Origin: Mucilaginibacter sp. | Lineage (GTDB): Bacteria; Bacteroidota; Bacteroidia; Sphingobacteriales; Sphingobacteriaceae | DNA: 38,400 nt | Reading direction: 5' to 3' | Assembly: GCA_028287865.1 (NCBI GenBank) | Contig: JAQBOU010000263.1 | Span: 1 to 38,400 of the forward strand | Shown here: positions 8,692 to 17,020 of the stretch, piece after piece | Layout: every line of letters begins with the position of its first letter | Numbering within the stretch: the stretch's first letter is position 1 | Translations under genes and position numbers: made by a program | The notes under the pieces: generated by a model | The model's input: only the letters and a program-made list of their open reading frames with translations | Databases searched by the model: none | Told to the model about the DNA's origin: nothing

Positions 8692-8721
8692 TGTAACGTT
8701 TCTTTATGCCTATCGTCTTAT
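8692..8721 (+). promoter_or_regulatory. ECF-sigma-like promoter of second GIN-domain gene
   Basis: TGTAAC at 8692-8697, a 16-base spacer, then CGTC at 8714-8717, 63 bases before the ATG. Words, spacer and distance are identical to the copy at 1931. Similarity continues through the leader (GTATTTAAA, then GACAATCAAAATA just before the start). Confidence 0.6.
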
Positions 8722-8776
8722 TGGTGTATTTAAAATTTAGAAAATATAATCAAACGACAATCAAAATATTATTATC

Positions 8777-9385
8777 ATGAAAACTAAAATTTTAACCATA
8801 TTCACTGCACTTATCTTAAGCGCAGGAATAGCAAATTCAACTTATGCCGCAACTGAAAAAAACGGAACAGTAACTGTTTTAAACGACATCAGTGCCATCA
8901 ACAAAATTGAAGTTCACGGAAATGTGGTACTGTATGTATCTGACGGAGATGCCGACCAGGTAAAGGTTTACAATAAATATTACGCCGAAAGCGCCCTGGT
9001 AAAAAGTAAGAACGGCGTGTTAAGCATAGCATCCTACAAAGCCGAAAAATTGGTGGTATGGGTTACAGCAAGCGATCTTCGTTCAATAACTGCTTATGAC
9101 AATGCCGAAGTAAAATCATTCGGACACCTTTCGAAAATTGAATTTGAAGTTGATTTGCATAACAATGCATCAGCTAAATTAGATTTGGATGCCTTTAGCG
9201 CTAAAGTAACTGTAAACGACCAGGCTAAGGCTACTCTTAGCGGAAGCGCAGATGAATACGATTTAAAATATGCACACGCTGAAAATATTAACCAGGCAGA
9301 TTTTACAAGCGCCCGCACTTCAAAAACCCAAACAGGCATTGCCGGTATTGCCAAAGTTAATATTGATGACCTGGCCGATCTTTAA
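8777..9385 (+). CDS. Secreted GIN-domain (DUF2807-like) protein, paralog B
   Basis: A 202-residue exported protein, clearly a duplicate of the one at 2016. The signal peptide covers residues 1-24 (ending TYAAT). The conserved core includes VTVLNDISAINKIEVHGNV, then VKVYNKYYAESALV, AEKLVVWVTASDLRSITAYDNAEVKSF, LHNNASAKLDLDAFSAKVTVND and LSGSADEY. The C-terminal 40 residues differ from paralog A. The paralog pair is separated by catalase, NYN and gluconokinase genes, so this is not a simple tandem. The likely site is the periplasm or cell surface; adhesin-like or envelope-stress roles are only inferred. A very stable hairpin follows. Confidence 0.82.
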   Translation: MKTKILTIFTALILSAGIANSTYAATEKNGTVTVLNDISAINKIEVHGNVVLYVSDGDADQVKVYNKYYAESALVKSKNGVLSIASYKAEKLVVWVTASDLRSITAYDNAEVKSFGHLSKIEFEVDLHNNASAKLDLDAFSAKVTVNDQAKATLSGSADEYDLKYAHAENINQADFTSARTSKTQTGIAGIAKVNIDDLADL

Positions 9386-9423
9386 CAGGAAGGATTGAAA
9401 TTTCTTCTAACTGACAATATGGA

Positions 9424-9470
9424 CTAATAAAAAAAGCTTTTCACGAATGACGAAAAGCTTTTTTTATTAG
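9424..9470. terminator. Perfect 19-bp hairpin terminator
   Basis: The two 19-base arms (CTAATAAAAAAAGCTTTTC and its exact complement) flank a nine-base loop. The A-run and T-run make it usable in both directions, but only the plus-strand gene ends here. Confidence 0.85.
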
Positions 9471-9476
9471 ATTTGA

Positions 9477-9503
9477 TGTAACTTAAACTATTTACTGATA
9501 GTC
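9477..9503 (+). promoter_or_regulatory. Possible ECF-like promoter of GIN lipoprotein
   Basis: TGTAAC at 9477-9482 and AGTC at 9500-9503, with a 17-base spacer. This is a weaker version of the two promoters at 1931 and 8692. The start codon is only 19 bases downstream of the -10 word. Confidence 0.3.
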
Positions 9504-9518
9504 AAATAAATAAAACAC

Positions 9519-10238
9519 ATGAAACGGATACAAATTACAATACTCGCATTAATTGCAGGCATTTCGCTTTTTGGTTTTTCGTCCTGTATGATTAATTGTG
9601 TGCATGGATCGGGCCATGAGCAATCAGAGGACCGTAAAGTGGGTGATTTTAAACGCATGACTATTTCGGGCGGTTTTAAAGTGGTGTTGAAGCGGGACAG
9701 CTCAATGGCTATAAAAATTACAGCCGATGATAATTTGCTTAAATATATTAAAACAGAGGTAAGCGGCGACCGGCTTCGCATTTTTTCTAAACGAAGCCTC
9801 TGTAATACCGGCGAGATAATAGTTAATGTTGGTGTGCGCAACCTGGATGAGGTAAAAGCTTCCGGAGCAGTTGAGGTAGAATCTGACGGAAAGATAACCG
9901 CCCAGGACCTCCGTTTTAAATTATCAGGCGCTACCAAAATTACCATGGACCTTAACGCTGCCCATGTAACCACCAGCGGAAGCGGCGCTACAGAAGTGTA
10001 TTTAAAGGGACAGGCTACTTCGCATGATATTGACCTGAGCGGCAGCGGCACCGTGCATGCATTTGATTTTGTGGTAGGAAGCTGTACTATTTCAACTTCT
10101 GGTATTGGGCACAGTGAAGTGAATGTGTTAAACACATTAAATATACACTCCAGCGGAGCATCCAACGTAAAATACCGCGGCAATCCCAGTATTACCAATG
10201 ATAAATCAGGAGCATCATCTGTTGAGAAGGTAAATTGA
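9519..10238 (+). CDS. Head GIN-domain (DUF2807) lipoprotein
   Basis: 239 residues. The N-terminus MKRIQITILALIAG, then FGFSSC, is a lipoprotein signal with the lipidated Cys at residue 23, so the protein is expected on the outer membrane. The rest is a classic DUF2807 beta-solenoid: GDFKRMTISGGFKVVLKRD, ADDNLLKYIKTEVSGDRLRIF, then successive short strands ending in S-G-A/S-G-S turns (KASGAVEVE, KLSGATKI, TTSGSGATEVYLKG, DLSGSGTVHAF, SSGASNVKYRGNP). It is a more canonical, longer member than the paralogs at 2016 and 8777. It lies 134 bases after paralog B but is separated by a strong terminator, so it is probably its own transcript. Annotated roles (adhesin) are speculative. Confidence 0.85.
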   Translation: MKRIQITILALIAGISLFGFSSCMINCVHGSGHEQSEDRKVGDFKRMTISGGFKVVLKRDSSMAIKITADDNLLKYIKTEVSGDRLRIFSKRSLCNTGEIIVNVGVRNLDEVKASGAVEVESDGKITAQDLRFKLSGATKITMDLNAAHVTTSGSGATEVYLKGQATSHDIDLSGSGTVHAFDFVVGSCTISTSGIGHSEVNVLNTLNIHSSGASNVKYRGNPSITNDKSGASSVEKVN

Positions 10239-10300
10239 TGAAGTCCGAAAGACGGTAAAGTCCGGGAGACAGTAAAGTAAGATAGTAAAGTCCGCGGGCC
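10239..10300. repeat. Intergenic repeats of an AAGTCCG(A/G)(A/G)AGAC word
   Basis: Degenerate copies of AAGTCCGAAAGAC occur here (GAAGTCCGAAAGACGG, AAAGTCCGGGAGACAG, AAAGTCCGCGG). Related copies appear after tig (11807-11870) and at 21361-21385. This is a low-complexity spacer family. Confidence 0.5.
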
Positions 10301-10384
10301 GGGCTTTGTTTTTTGCTGTCGTGTTTAGCGGATTGAGTTTTATCCACCGGACTTTCCAGCTTTTCGAATTCCATACTTTTTTCA

Positions 10385-10392
10385 TACCTTTG
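10385..10392 (+). promoter_or_regulatory. Bacteroidota -7 element of trigger factor promoter
   Basis: TACCTTTG exactly fits TAnnTTTG, 71 bases before the tig start codon. A TTCG about 18 bases upstream is a poor -33 match. Confidence 0.45.
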
Positions 10393-10462
10393 CCCCTCCA
10401 AAAGCAGGTGCTCATTATAGTGGGCTCCGTCACATAATTTAAGTATAAATACCGGTAAAAAG

Positions 10463-11806
10463 ATGAATATTTCACAGGAAAAAATAGATAACCTGAATGC
10501 GATTGTAAAAATCAATATCGACCCTGCAGATTATCAGCCACGCGTTGACAAAGCGATTAAAGATCAGGCAAAAAAAGCTAAAATACCAGGGTTTCGCCCG
10601 GGTATGGTACCTGCATCACACATAAAAAGGATGTATGGAAAAAGCATTTTGGTTGATGAGATCAATAACTTGCTTTCGGATACGCTGAATAAATATCTGG
10701 AAGATGAGCAGCTGGAAGTATTAGGTCAGCCTTTGCCAAAAGTTGATGCGGCAAAGGAATATAACTGGGATTTTGCTGATAATTTTGAATTTAATTATGA
10801 GGTTGGTTTGGCGCCTGATTTTAAAATAGAATTTTCTAAGGCTGATCAATTAACCCAATACGTCATCAAAATAGACGATGAAACCTTAGCATCGCGTATA
10901 AAAAACATCCGTAAAAGCTATGGCAAAATGACAAATCCTGACGTATCGGCAGATGAGGATGTGCTTTATTCCGAATTAGTGCAGCTTTCGCCGGATGGTT
11001 CTGTTTTTGAGGACGGAATTACCAATACGGCATCTGTCCGTTTAGACCAAGTTAAGGATGAAGCTATTAAAGCATCATTGATTGGGTTGAAAAAGGACGA
11101 TGTAGTTGTGCTGGATATTCAGAAAGCTTTTGATAACGATGCGGCAAAGGTTGCAGGGTTATTAAAGATTGACGAAGAGACAGCAGCCGATTTAAGGTCG
11201 AACTTCCGTTTAACCGTTAAAAATGTTAACCGTTTGGAGGAAGGCGATCTGAACCAGGAGTTCTTTGACAAATTGTTTGGTGAAGGTACAGTAACTACCG
11301 AAGAGGAATTCAGAACCCGGATAACTGCGGAGCTGGAAAGTATGATGATGCAGGATGCTGAACGCAAATTGCAGGATGATATTTACAAATACAGTTTAAG
11401 TAAGGTTAATTTTGAGCTGCCCGATGAGTTTTTGAAACGCTGGTTAAAAGCAACCAATGAAAAACTGACAGCCGAAGAGTTAGCCGGAGGTTATAACGAT
11501 TTTGCCCAAAACCTGAAATGGACGCTGATTGAAAACAAGATCATAAAAGAAAATCACATCGAATTGAAATATGAGGAAGTTTTTGAGCTTGCAAAACAAC
11601 GTTTGGACCAGCAGTTCAGAATGTACAGTCCTCAACCTTTAAGCGATGAGCAACTAGGACAGTACACGGTACAATATTTACAGAATAAAGAAAATGCTAA
11701 CAAGATATTTGAAGAAGTAAAAGCATTGCGCGTATTCGATTATATTAAGGATGCAGTTACTTTGGAACAGAAAGAAATTTTAAATACTGAATTTAATAAA
11801 ATTTAA
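10463..11806 (+). CDS. tig: Trigger factor (ribosome-associated chaperone)
   Basis: 447 residues, normal trigger factor length. It binds ribosomes at the exit tunnel and shields nascent chains. The N-terminal ribosome-binding domain carries the signature loop IPGFRPGMVPASHIKRMYG (residues 43-61), which holds the G-F-R-x-G-x-x-P motif. The middle domain (about 150-245) is FKBP-like but reduced and lacks obvious PPIase active-site aromatics, as is common in Bacteroidota. The C-terminal helical arms follow, with LEDEIYKY-like helices and the end domain YLQNKENANKIFEEVKAL. The gene heads the conserved order tig-clpP-clpX. A very strong hairpin after the stop suggests that clpP has its own promoter. 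Confidence 0.95.
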   Translation: MNISQEKIDNLNAIVKINIDPADYQPRVDKAIKDQAKKAKIPGFRPGMVPASHIKRMYGKSILVDEINNLLSDTLNKYLEDEQLEVLGQPLPKVDAAKEYNWDFADNFEFNYEVGLAPDFKIEFSKADQLTQYVIKIDDETLASRIKNIRKSYGKMTNPDVSADEDVLYSELVQLSPDGSVFEDGITNTASVRLDQVKDEAIKASLIGLKKDDVVVLDIQKAFDNDAAKVAGLLKIDEETAADLRSNFRLTVKNVNRLEEGDLNQEFFDKLFGEGTVTTEEEFRTRITAELESMMMQDAERKLQDDIYKYSLSKVNFELPDEFLKRWLKATNEKLTAEELAGGYNDFAQNLKWTLIENKIIKENHIELKYEEVFELAKQRLDQQFRMYSPQPLSDEQLGQYTVQYLQNKENANKIFEEVKALRVFDYIKDAVTLEQKEILNTEFNKI

Positions 11807-11827
11807 GACTGAAAGTTCGAAAGACCG

Positions 11828-11873
11828 AAAGTCCGAAAGATAAAAGATAACCTTTTACTTTCGGACTTTTGTT
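11828..11873 (+). terminator. Terminator after tig, built from the AAGTCCG repeat
   Basis: AAAGTCCGAAAG continuing into TAAAAG pairs with CTTTTACTTTCGGACTTT, with one bulge and a five-base loop. The hairpin ends in a T-run. The arm is a copy of the interspersed AAGTCCGAAAG word. Confidence 0.75.
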
Positions 11874-12000
11874 TTGATAAATTGGGTTTGCTTTTCGCCT
11901 TCAACAAATAAATTTACTTTGAACAAACTTTACCGTTTGAAATGTATTTAAGTATAAACTATATTTATCGCGATTAAAACCCGCATCTAAACAAAAAGCC

Positions 12001-12708
12001 ATGAGTAGTAATATTGATAAAAATGAATTCAGAAAATATGCTGTTAAACATCATCGTATTAACAGTATCTATGTAGATAAATTTATAGCAGGCGTTGATC
12101 GCAGCACACTTCCTACCGGGATGACTCCCTATATCATCGAAGAACGCCAGCTTAACGTAGCACAGATGGATGTGTTTTCGAGGCTGATGATGGACCGCAT
12201 CATATTTTTAGGGGATGCGATTTATGAAAATATTGCAAACATTATTCAGGCTCAATTGCTATTCCTGCAATCAGCCGATGCTAAACGCGATATTCAGATC
12301 TACATCAACTCACCTGGAGGCTCCGTTTATGCCGGTTTGGGTATATACGACACGATGCAATTTATATCAAACGATGTTGCTACAATTTGTACAGGGATGG
12401 CAGCCTCTATGGCCGCAGTTTTATTATGTGCCGGTACAAATGGTAAACGGGCCGCATTGCCACATGCAAGGGTAATGATCCACCAACCATCAGGAGGTGC
12501 GCAGGGGCAACAATCAGATATCGAAATTACGTATCACGAAATTACAAAACTGAAAAAAGAATTATACCAGATCATTGCTGATCATAGCGGTGCGCCTTTT
12601 GAAAAAGTTTGGGATGCATCAGACCGCGACCATTGGATGATTGCAGAAGAAGCAAAGGAATTTGGTATGGTTGATGAAATTTTACGCGGAAATAATCCGA
12701 AAAAGTAA
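12001..12708 (+). CDS. clpP: ATP-dependent Clp protease proteolytic subunit ClpP
   Basis: 235 residues, a serine peptidase (S14) that forms the tetradecameric chamber fed by ClpX. The catalytic Ser is in TGMAASMAAVLL (Ser136), the His in ARVMIHQPSGG (His161), and the Asp in the SDRDHW segment. The oligomerisation and substrate region INSPGGSVYAG is intact. Compared with E. coli ClpP (207 with propeptide), the N-terminus has about 25 extra residues (MSSNIDKNEFRKYAVKHHRI), probably a processed propeptide. It is 121 bases before clpX on the same strand and probably cotranscribed or coregulated. Function is very well supported. Confidence 0.97.
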   Translation: MSSNIDKNEFRKYAVKHHRINSIYVDKFIAGVDRSTLPTGMTPYIIEERQLNVAQMDVFSRLMMDRIIFLGDAIYENIANIIQAQLLFLQSADAKRDIQIYINSPGGSVYAGLGIYDTMQFISNDVATICTGMAASMAAVLLCAGTNGKRAALPHARVMIHQPSGGAQGQQSDIEITYHEITKLKKELYQIIADHSGAPFEKVWDASDRDHWMIAEEAKEFGMVDEILRGNNPKK

Positions 12709-12802
12709 ACAAATTAAAAGGAAAATCCGTTAAGCCGGAGATCATCCTGAAGGCATAAATTGCTTTTGTACCCCCAGGCTTTTTAATTTGCTAACAATTA
12801 GT

Positions 12803-12810
12803 TAATTTTG
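12803..12810 (+). promoter_or_regulatory. Bacteroidota -7 element before clpX
   Basis: TAATTTTG matches TAnnTTTG 20 bases before the clpX ATG. No TTG lies at the usual 17-23 bases upstream. Suggests an internal promoter inside the clpP-clpX cluster. Confidence 0.35.
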
Positions 12811-12829
12811 AGAAACAAAAATAAACCAG

Positions 12830-14068
12830 ATGAATAAAAACAGCAAGGAAATCAGGTGTTCGTTTTGCGGAGCCGGTAAACAGGATTCCCTGATGCTGAT
12901 TGCCGGGCTAGATGCACATATCTGCGATAAGTGTGTTAACCAGGCAAACGAAATACTGGCCGAAGAATTAAAGGTACGAAAGGTAAAATCATCGCCTTCT
13001 GCACCTGCAATGTTAAAACCAGCTGAAATAAAAGGCCATCTTGACCAGTACGTAATCGGTCAGGATGATGCAAAAAAAATACTAGCAGTAGCCGTATATA
13101 ACCACTACAAACGTTTAAACCAGCGGATAGATAAGGATGAAGTTGAGATCGAAAAATCGAACATCATTATGGTGGGCGAAACAGGTACCGGCAAAACTTT
13201 ATTGGCTAAAACGCTCGCTAAAGTGTTAAATGTCCCTTTTTGCATTTGCGATGCTACAGTATTAACCGAAGCAGGCTATGTAGGCGAGGATGTTGAAAGT
13301 ATCCTTACCCGTCTGTTGCAATCTGCTGATTATGATGTAGCCACTGCCGAACGCGGTATTGTTTATATTGATGAGGTAGATAAAATAGCGCGTAAAAGTG
13401 ACAATGCTTCTATTACCCGCGATGTATCCGGCGAAGGCGTACAACAGGCTTTGCTTAAAATACTGGAAGGTACCATGGTAAATGTACCGCCGCAGGGAGG
13501 GCGTAAGCATCCTGATCAAAAAATGATCACCGTTAACACGAATAATATTTTGTTTATATGCGGCGGCGCTTTTGATGGGATTGAAAGGAAGATAGCAAAC
13601 CGTTTACGCACGCAAACAGTGGGTTATAAAATGAAGCGGGATGATGGCGAGGTTGATCTTAAAAACCTTTACAAATACATTACCCCGCAGGATTTAAAAT
13701 CATTCGGATTAATCCCTGAGTTAATTGGCCGCTTGCCTGTGCTTACCTATCTGAATCCGTTAGACAGGGAAGCATTACATAATATTTTAACTGAACCCAA
13801 AAATTCATTACTTAAACAGTATAAAAAATTGTTTGAATACGAAGGAGTGAAGTTGGAATTTGAAAACGATGTGCTTGATTTTATTGTAGATAAGGCAGTA
13901 GAGTTTAAGTTAGGCGCCCGCGGACTACGTTCTATATGTGAGGCGATCATGATTGATGCCATGTTTGAGTTCCCGTCTAAAAAGGATGTGAAACGTTTAA
14001 ACGTAACATTGGATTATGCGCACGAGAAGTTTGAGAAATCAGATCTTAAAAAATTAAAGGTGGCTTAA
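12830..14068 (+). CDS. clpX: ATP-dependent Clp protease ATP-binding subunit ClpX
   Basis: 412 residues, an AAA+ unfoldase. The N-terminal zinc-binding dimerisation domain has C10-x2-C13 and C32-x2-C35. Walker A GETGTGKT is at 116-123. Walker B is [11 protein letters not shown], followed by [13 protein letters not shown] [17 protein letters not shown]. The sensor region has [11 protein letters not shown], and sensor 2 is in KLGARGLRS. The ClpP-docking loop reads TQTVGYKM, so VGY takes the place of the IGF tripeptide of proteobacteria. It is the usual partner of the upstream clpP. No anomaly in length or frame. Confidence 0.97.
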   Translation: MNKNSKEIRCSFCGAGKQDSLMLIAGLDAHICDKCVNQANEILAEELKVRKVKSSPSAPAMLKPAEIKGHLDQYVIGQDDAKKILAVAVYNHYKRLNQRIDKDEVEIEKSNIIMVGETGTGKTLLAKTLAKVLNVPFCICDATVLTEAGYVGEDVESILTRLLQSADYDVATAERGIVYIDEVDKIARKSDNASITRDVSGEGVQQALLKILEGTMVNVPPQGGRKHPDQKMITVNTNNILFICGGAFDGIERKIANRLRTQTVGYKMKRDDGEVDLKNLYKYITPQDLKSFGLIPELIGRLPVLTYLNPLDREALHNILTEPKNSLLKQYKKLFEYEGVKLEFENDVLDFIVDKAVEFKLGARGLRSICEAIMIDAMFEFPSKKDVKRLNVTLDYAHEKFEKSDLKKLKVA

Positions 14069-14191
14069 TAATTAAAAAAAAGCCGCATATTATATTTGTT
14101 TAATGATAAGCCCTGGTTAATGCCGGGGTTTGTTGTATCTTCCCCTTGCCCCAAAGGGATAATTTTTGTAAATGATCTAAGGTATTGTATA

Positions 14192-15055
14192 ATGAATGAG
14201 CACTTAGAAATAAAAAAAGAGGAGCAACCTCTAACAAAGGTGAAAAAAGTGAAGGAAGTAAATAGTCCTGTAAAGTCCGGCTTAAAGACAAAAGAGGCAA
14301 TAGTAAGCAATTGGCTGCCCCGTTATACCGGCCGTGCGCTTCCCGACTTTGGCGAGTACATCATCCTTACCAACTTTTCAAAATACATCCACCTTTTTTC
14401 GCAGTGGAATGAAGATGCTCCTATATTGGGAATTGACAAACCTATGCAGAGCGTAACTGCCAACGGCATCACCATCATAAATTTTGGAATGGGAAGCTCT
14501 GTTGCCGCCACTATAATGGATCTGCTTACTGCAGTACATCCTAAGGCGGTGATATTTTTGGGAAAATGCGGCGGTTTAAAAAAGAAAAATAAAGTAGGGG
14601 ATTTGATACTGCCTATAGCCGGAATAAGAGGTGAAGGTACTTCCAATGATTACCTGCCGGCTGAGGTGCCCGCACTGCCGGCATTCGCGCTGCAAAAAGC
14701 AATATCAACCACCATTCGCGATTTTGGGCGTGATTACTGGACCGGTACCTGTTATACCACCAACCGACGGGTTTGGGAGCACGATAAGGAATTTAAAAAG
14801 TACCTTAAAGAACTAAGGGCCATGGCTATTGATATGGAAACAGCAACCATATTTACCACTGCATTCGCCAATAAAATACCAGCAGGTGCCTTGTTGCTGG
14901 TATCAGACCAGCCCATGATCCCTGAAGGTGTTAAAACCGCCGAAAGTGACTCATCCGTTACCGACCAATTTGTTGAAACACATTTAAAAATTGGCATTGA
15001 ATCGTTAAAACAATTAATCAATAAGGGCTTAACAGTGAAGCATTTGATTTTTTAG
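14192..15055 (+). CDS. amn: AMP nucleosidase
   Basis: I place the start at ATG 14192 (MNEHLEIKKEE, 287 residues). The frame is open upstream to 14096, but that part is not protein-like and contains a non-ATG start. The protein has the purine nucleoside phosphorylase fold: TANGITIINFGMGSSVAATIMD, AVIFLGKCGGLKKKN, and the ribose/base-binding AIDMETATIF. It ends with VSDQPMIPEGVKT, typical of the short Bacteroidota-type AMP nucleosidase, which splits AMP into adenine and ribose 5-phosphate. The N-terminal 35 residues are Lys/Glu-rich. It follows clpX by 123 bases in the same direction and is probably independent. A related purine nucleosidase is the alternative. Confidence 0.9.
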   Translation: MNEHLEIKKEEQPLTKVKKVKEVNSPVKSGLKTKEAIVSNWLPRYTGRALPDFGEYIILTNFSKYIHLFSQWNEDAPILGIDKPMQSVTANGITIINFGMGSSVAATIMDLLTAVHPKAVIFLGKCGGLKKKNKVGDLILPIAGIRGEGTSNDYLPAEVPALPAFALQKAISTTIRDFGRDYWTGTCYTTNRRVWEHDKEFKKYLKELRAMAIDMETATIFTTAFANKIPAGALLLVSDQPMIPEGVKTAESDSSVTDQFVETHLKIGIESLKQLINKGLTVKHLIF

Positions 15056-15124
15056 CAAACCCAATCAATCTAATCAACAACTCACTTAATCAACTTACAT
15101 CAAGGATATATCATTTAAGATAGG

Positions 15125-15132
15125 TAATTTTG
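15125..15132 (+). promoter_or_regulatory. Bacteroidota -7 element almost touching the cbs start
   Basis: TAATTTTG fits TAnnTTTG exactly and ends three bases before ATG 15136. If it is a real -7 box, the transcript would start at or within a few bases of the start codon, that is, be leaderless. Confidence 0.35.
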
Positions 15133-15135
15133 AGC

Positions 15136-16494
15136 ATGTGGTACAATAATATATTAGAAACCATCGGTAATACGCCAATGGTTAAATTAAATAAGGTAAC
15201 CAAAGATATCCCGGCAACGGTTTTGGCTAAAATTGAAACCACTAATCCCGGTAATTCAATCAAAGACCGTATGGCTCTTAAAATGATTGAAGATGCCGAA
15301 AAAAGTGGCAAGCTGAAACCCGGATGGACCATTATAGAGGGTACATCGGGCAATACGGGTATGGGCTTGGCTATAGCCGCCGTTATAAAAGGTTACAAAT
15401 GTATTTTTACCAGTACTGATAAACAATCAAAAGAAAAGTTTGATGCCTTGCGTGCTTTTGGCGCCGAGGTAATTGTTTGTCCCACTAATGTTGACCCGGA
15501 AGATCCGCGTTCTTATTATTCTGTTTCATCACGACTGGAACGTGAAGTTCCCAATTCGTGGAAGCCAAACCAGTATGATAACTTATCCAATTCGCAGGCA
15601 CACTATGAGCAGACAGGGCCAGAGATATGGGAACAAACCGAAGGTAAGATCACACACCTGGTAGTAGGGGTAGGTACCGGCGGAACAATCTCCGGCACAG
15701 CAAAGTACCTGAAGGAAAAGAATCCAGCCATACAGATTTTAGGGATAGATACTTATGGATCGGTATTTAAAAAATATAAGGAAACCGGCATTTTAGATAA
15801 AAATGAGATCTATCCATATATTACAGAAGGTATTGGCGAGGACTTTTTACCGGCGAATGTCGATTTTAGCCTGATAGATCATTTTGAAAAGGTAACAGAT
15901 AAAGATGCCGCTTTAATGACCCGCGAAATTGCGCGTAAAGAAGGAATTTTTGCCGGTAACTCAACCGGATCAGCTGTTGCTGGTGTATTGCAGATGAAGG
16001 ATAAGTTTAAGGCAGGCGATGTAGTGGTAATTATTTTCCCGGATCACGGATCACGCTATATGGGTAAAATGTATAACGATGATTGGCTGCGCGATCGCGG
16101 GTTTTTAAAAGAAGAAAAATTAACCGCCCGTCATATCATCCAAAAGAAAGAAAACCAGCAAATAGTAACTATTGATTGCGAGGCGACCATTTTGGAAGCG
16201 ATAAACACCATTAAGTCACTCAATATTTCGCAGATTCCGGTTACGCAAAAAGGCATGGTAATCGGCAAAATAACCGAAAGTGATATACTGAATTCTCTGA
16301 TTGAAAACCCTTCCATAAAATCTCAGCCAATAAAGAATATCACAACCGGCCCTTTTCCTTTTGTTGACCTTAACACATCTATCGATAAAATATCTGCCAT
16401 GATCAATAAGGATAATATTGCGGTATTGGTTGAAAGTGAGGGCGAGATAGAGATCATTACGCAGTATGATATTATCAATGCTATTTCGGCTTAG
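15136..16494 (+). CDS. Cystathionine beta-synthase (PLP enzyme with tandem CBS domains)
   Basis: 452 residues from ATG 15136 (MWYNNILETIGNTPMVKLNK), which matches the usual N-terminus of the family; an upstream TTG is ignored. The fold type II PLP domain (1-330) has the Schiff-base Lys in NPGNSIKDRMA, the TSGNTG substrate loop and the phosphate-binding GTGGTISG. The C-terminal 120 residues hold two CBS motifs (ILEAINTIKSLNISQIPV and the region DKISAMINKDNIAVLV), which bind adenosyl ligands in known homologs. The reaction is serine plus homocysteine to cystathionine, or cysteine synthase chemistry from O-acetylserine; sequence alone does not decide. Cytoplasmic. A palindromic terminator/repeat follows. 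Confidence 0.92.
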   Translation: MWYNNILETIGNTPMVKLNKVTKDIPATVLAKIETTNPGNSIKDRMALKMIEDAEKSGKLKPGWTIIEGTSGNTGMGLAIAAVIKGYKCIFTSTDKQSKEKFDALRAFGAEVIVCPTNVDPEDPRSYYSVSSRLEREVPNSWKPNQYDNLSNSQAHYEQTGPEIWEQTEGKITHLVVGVGTGGTISGTAKYLKEKNPAIQILGIDTYGSVFKKYKETGILDKNEIYPYITEGIGEDFLPANVDFSLIDHFEKVTDKDAALMTREIARKEGIFAGNSTGSAVAGVLQMKDKFKAGDVVVIIFPDHGSRYMGKMYNDDWLRDRGFLKEEKLTARHIIQKKENQQIVTIDCEATILEAINTIKSLNISQIPVTQKGMVIGKITESDILNSLIENPSIKSQPIKNITTGPFPFVDLNTSIDKISAMINKDNIAVLVESEGEIEIITQYDIINAISA

Positions 16495-16520
16495 TGGGAG
16501 TTAAAGGCTGAGGGTTTAAA

Positions 16521-16597
16521 CGCATTAGACTTACGAAGTTTCTAAAACTTCGTAAGTCTTTCTTGATAAAGGCTGGTTAATTTTCAAATTCCAAATC
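16521..16597. repeat. Repeat copy 1, with a 15-bp palindrome, left of the TA module
   Basis: AGACTTACGAAGTTT and its exact complement surround a CTA loop (16527-16559), followed by a unique-looking tail TTTCTTGATAAAGGCTGG and TTTTCAAATTCC. Almost the same ~70 bases recur at 17265-17341. The palindrome plus T-run can also end transcription of the cystathionine beta-synthase gene. Confidence 0.85.
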
Positions 16598-16603
16598 TTC
16601 AAA

Positions 16604-17020
16604 TCAAGCTATCGGATTAATGGACTTTAGCTGAGGTATCTTTTCAAAATCCTTTAGATTTCTTGAGTAAATTGTTAACTCATGGACTATGGCAGTAGCG
16701 GCAATAAGACTGTCACCTAATTTTAGATTGAATGTTTTTCGAATGTCAATCGCGGTATCAAAGACTTGTTGTGATGGAAAAATGCTAGGAATAATTTTAA
16801 AGACATCTTTAAGATAAGCTTCCTCTTCTTTTGTCAATTTGTGATAGCCCAAAACCTCCACTTTTGTGATTTCTGAAACGAAAGTTGATTCTTTTAGAAA
16901 AATGTTTTTTAAATAGTTGTACTGGGATAAATAAGAGTATAAAATAATGTTGCTATCAATCAGGAATATACTTATTTTGAAAATGGAAGTTCGCGGTCTT
17001 CTCTTTGATTCCGCTCCCAT
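16604..17020 (-). CDS. PIN-domain toxin (VapC-like)
   Basis: A PIN ribonuclease fold: IFLIDSNIILYSYL carries the first acidic residue, ITKVEVLGY the Glu, LGDSLIAATAIVHEL the third Asp, and TIYSRNLKDFEKI the last part. Homologs cleave tRNA or rRNA and are neutralised by the upstream antitoxin. The only ATG in frame (17020, 138 residues) would overlap the antitoxin end by 49 bases and give an odd, basic N-terminus MGAESKRRPRTS. The natural VapC N-terminus falls at KISIFLIDSN near 16981-16975, where only ATA or CTG codons are available. So the start is uncertain: long-overlap ATG or a non-ATG start by translational coupling. About 125 residues otherwise, a normal size. Confidence 0.82.
   Translation of the reverse strand: MGAESKRRPRTSIFKISIFLIDSNIILYSYLSQYNYLKNIFLKESTFVSEITKVEVLGYHKLTKEEEAYLKDVFKIIPSIFPSQQVFDTAIDIRKTFNLKLGDSLIAATAIVHELTIYSRNLKDFEKIPQLKSINPIA

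Noticed and set aside
9488..10198. 236-codon minus-strand frame
   Set aside because: It lies fully opposite the DUF2807 lipoprotein, has no fold or motif, and its composition is what the repeated Ser-Gly codons of the real gene give in reverse.
14096..14191. N-terminal extension of AMP nucleosidase
   Set aside because: Non-ATG start with proline-rich, non-conserved sequence; ATG 14192 gives the normal N-terminus.
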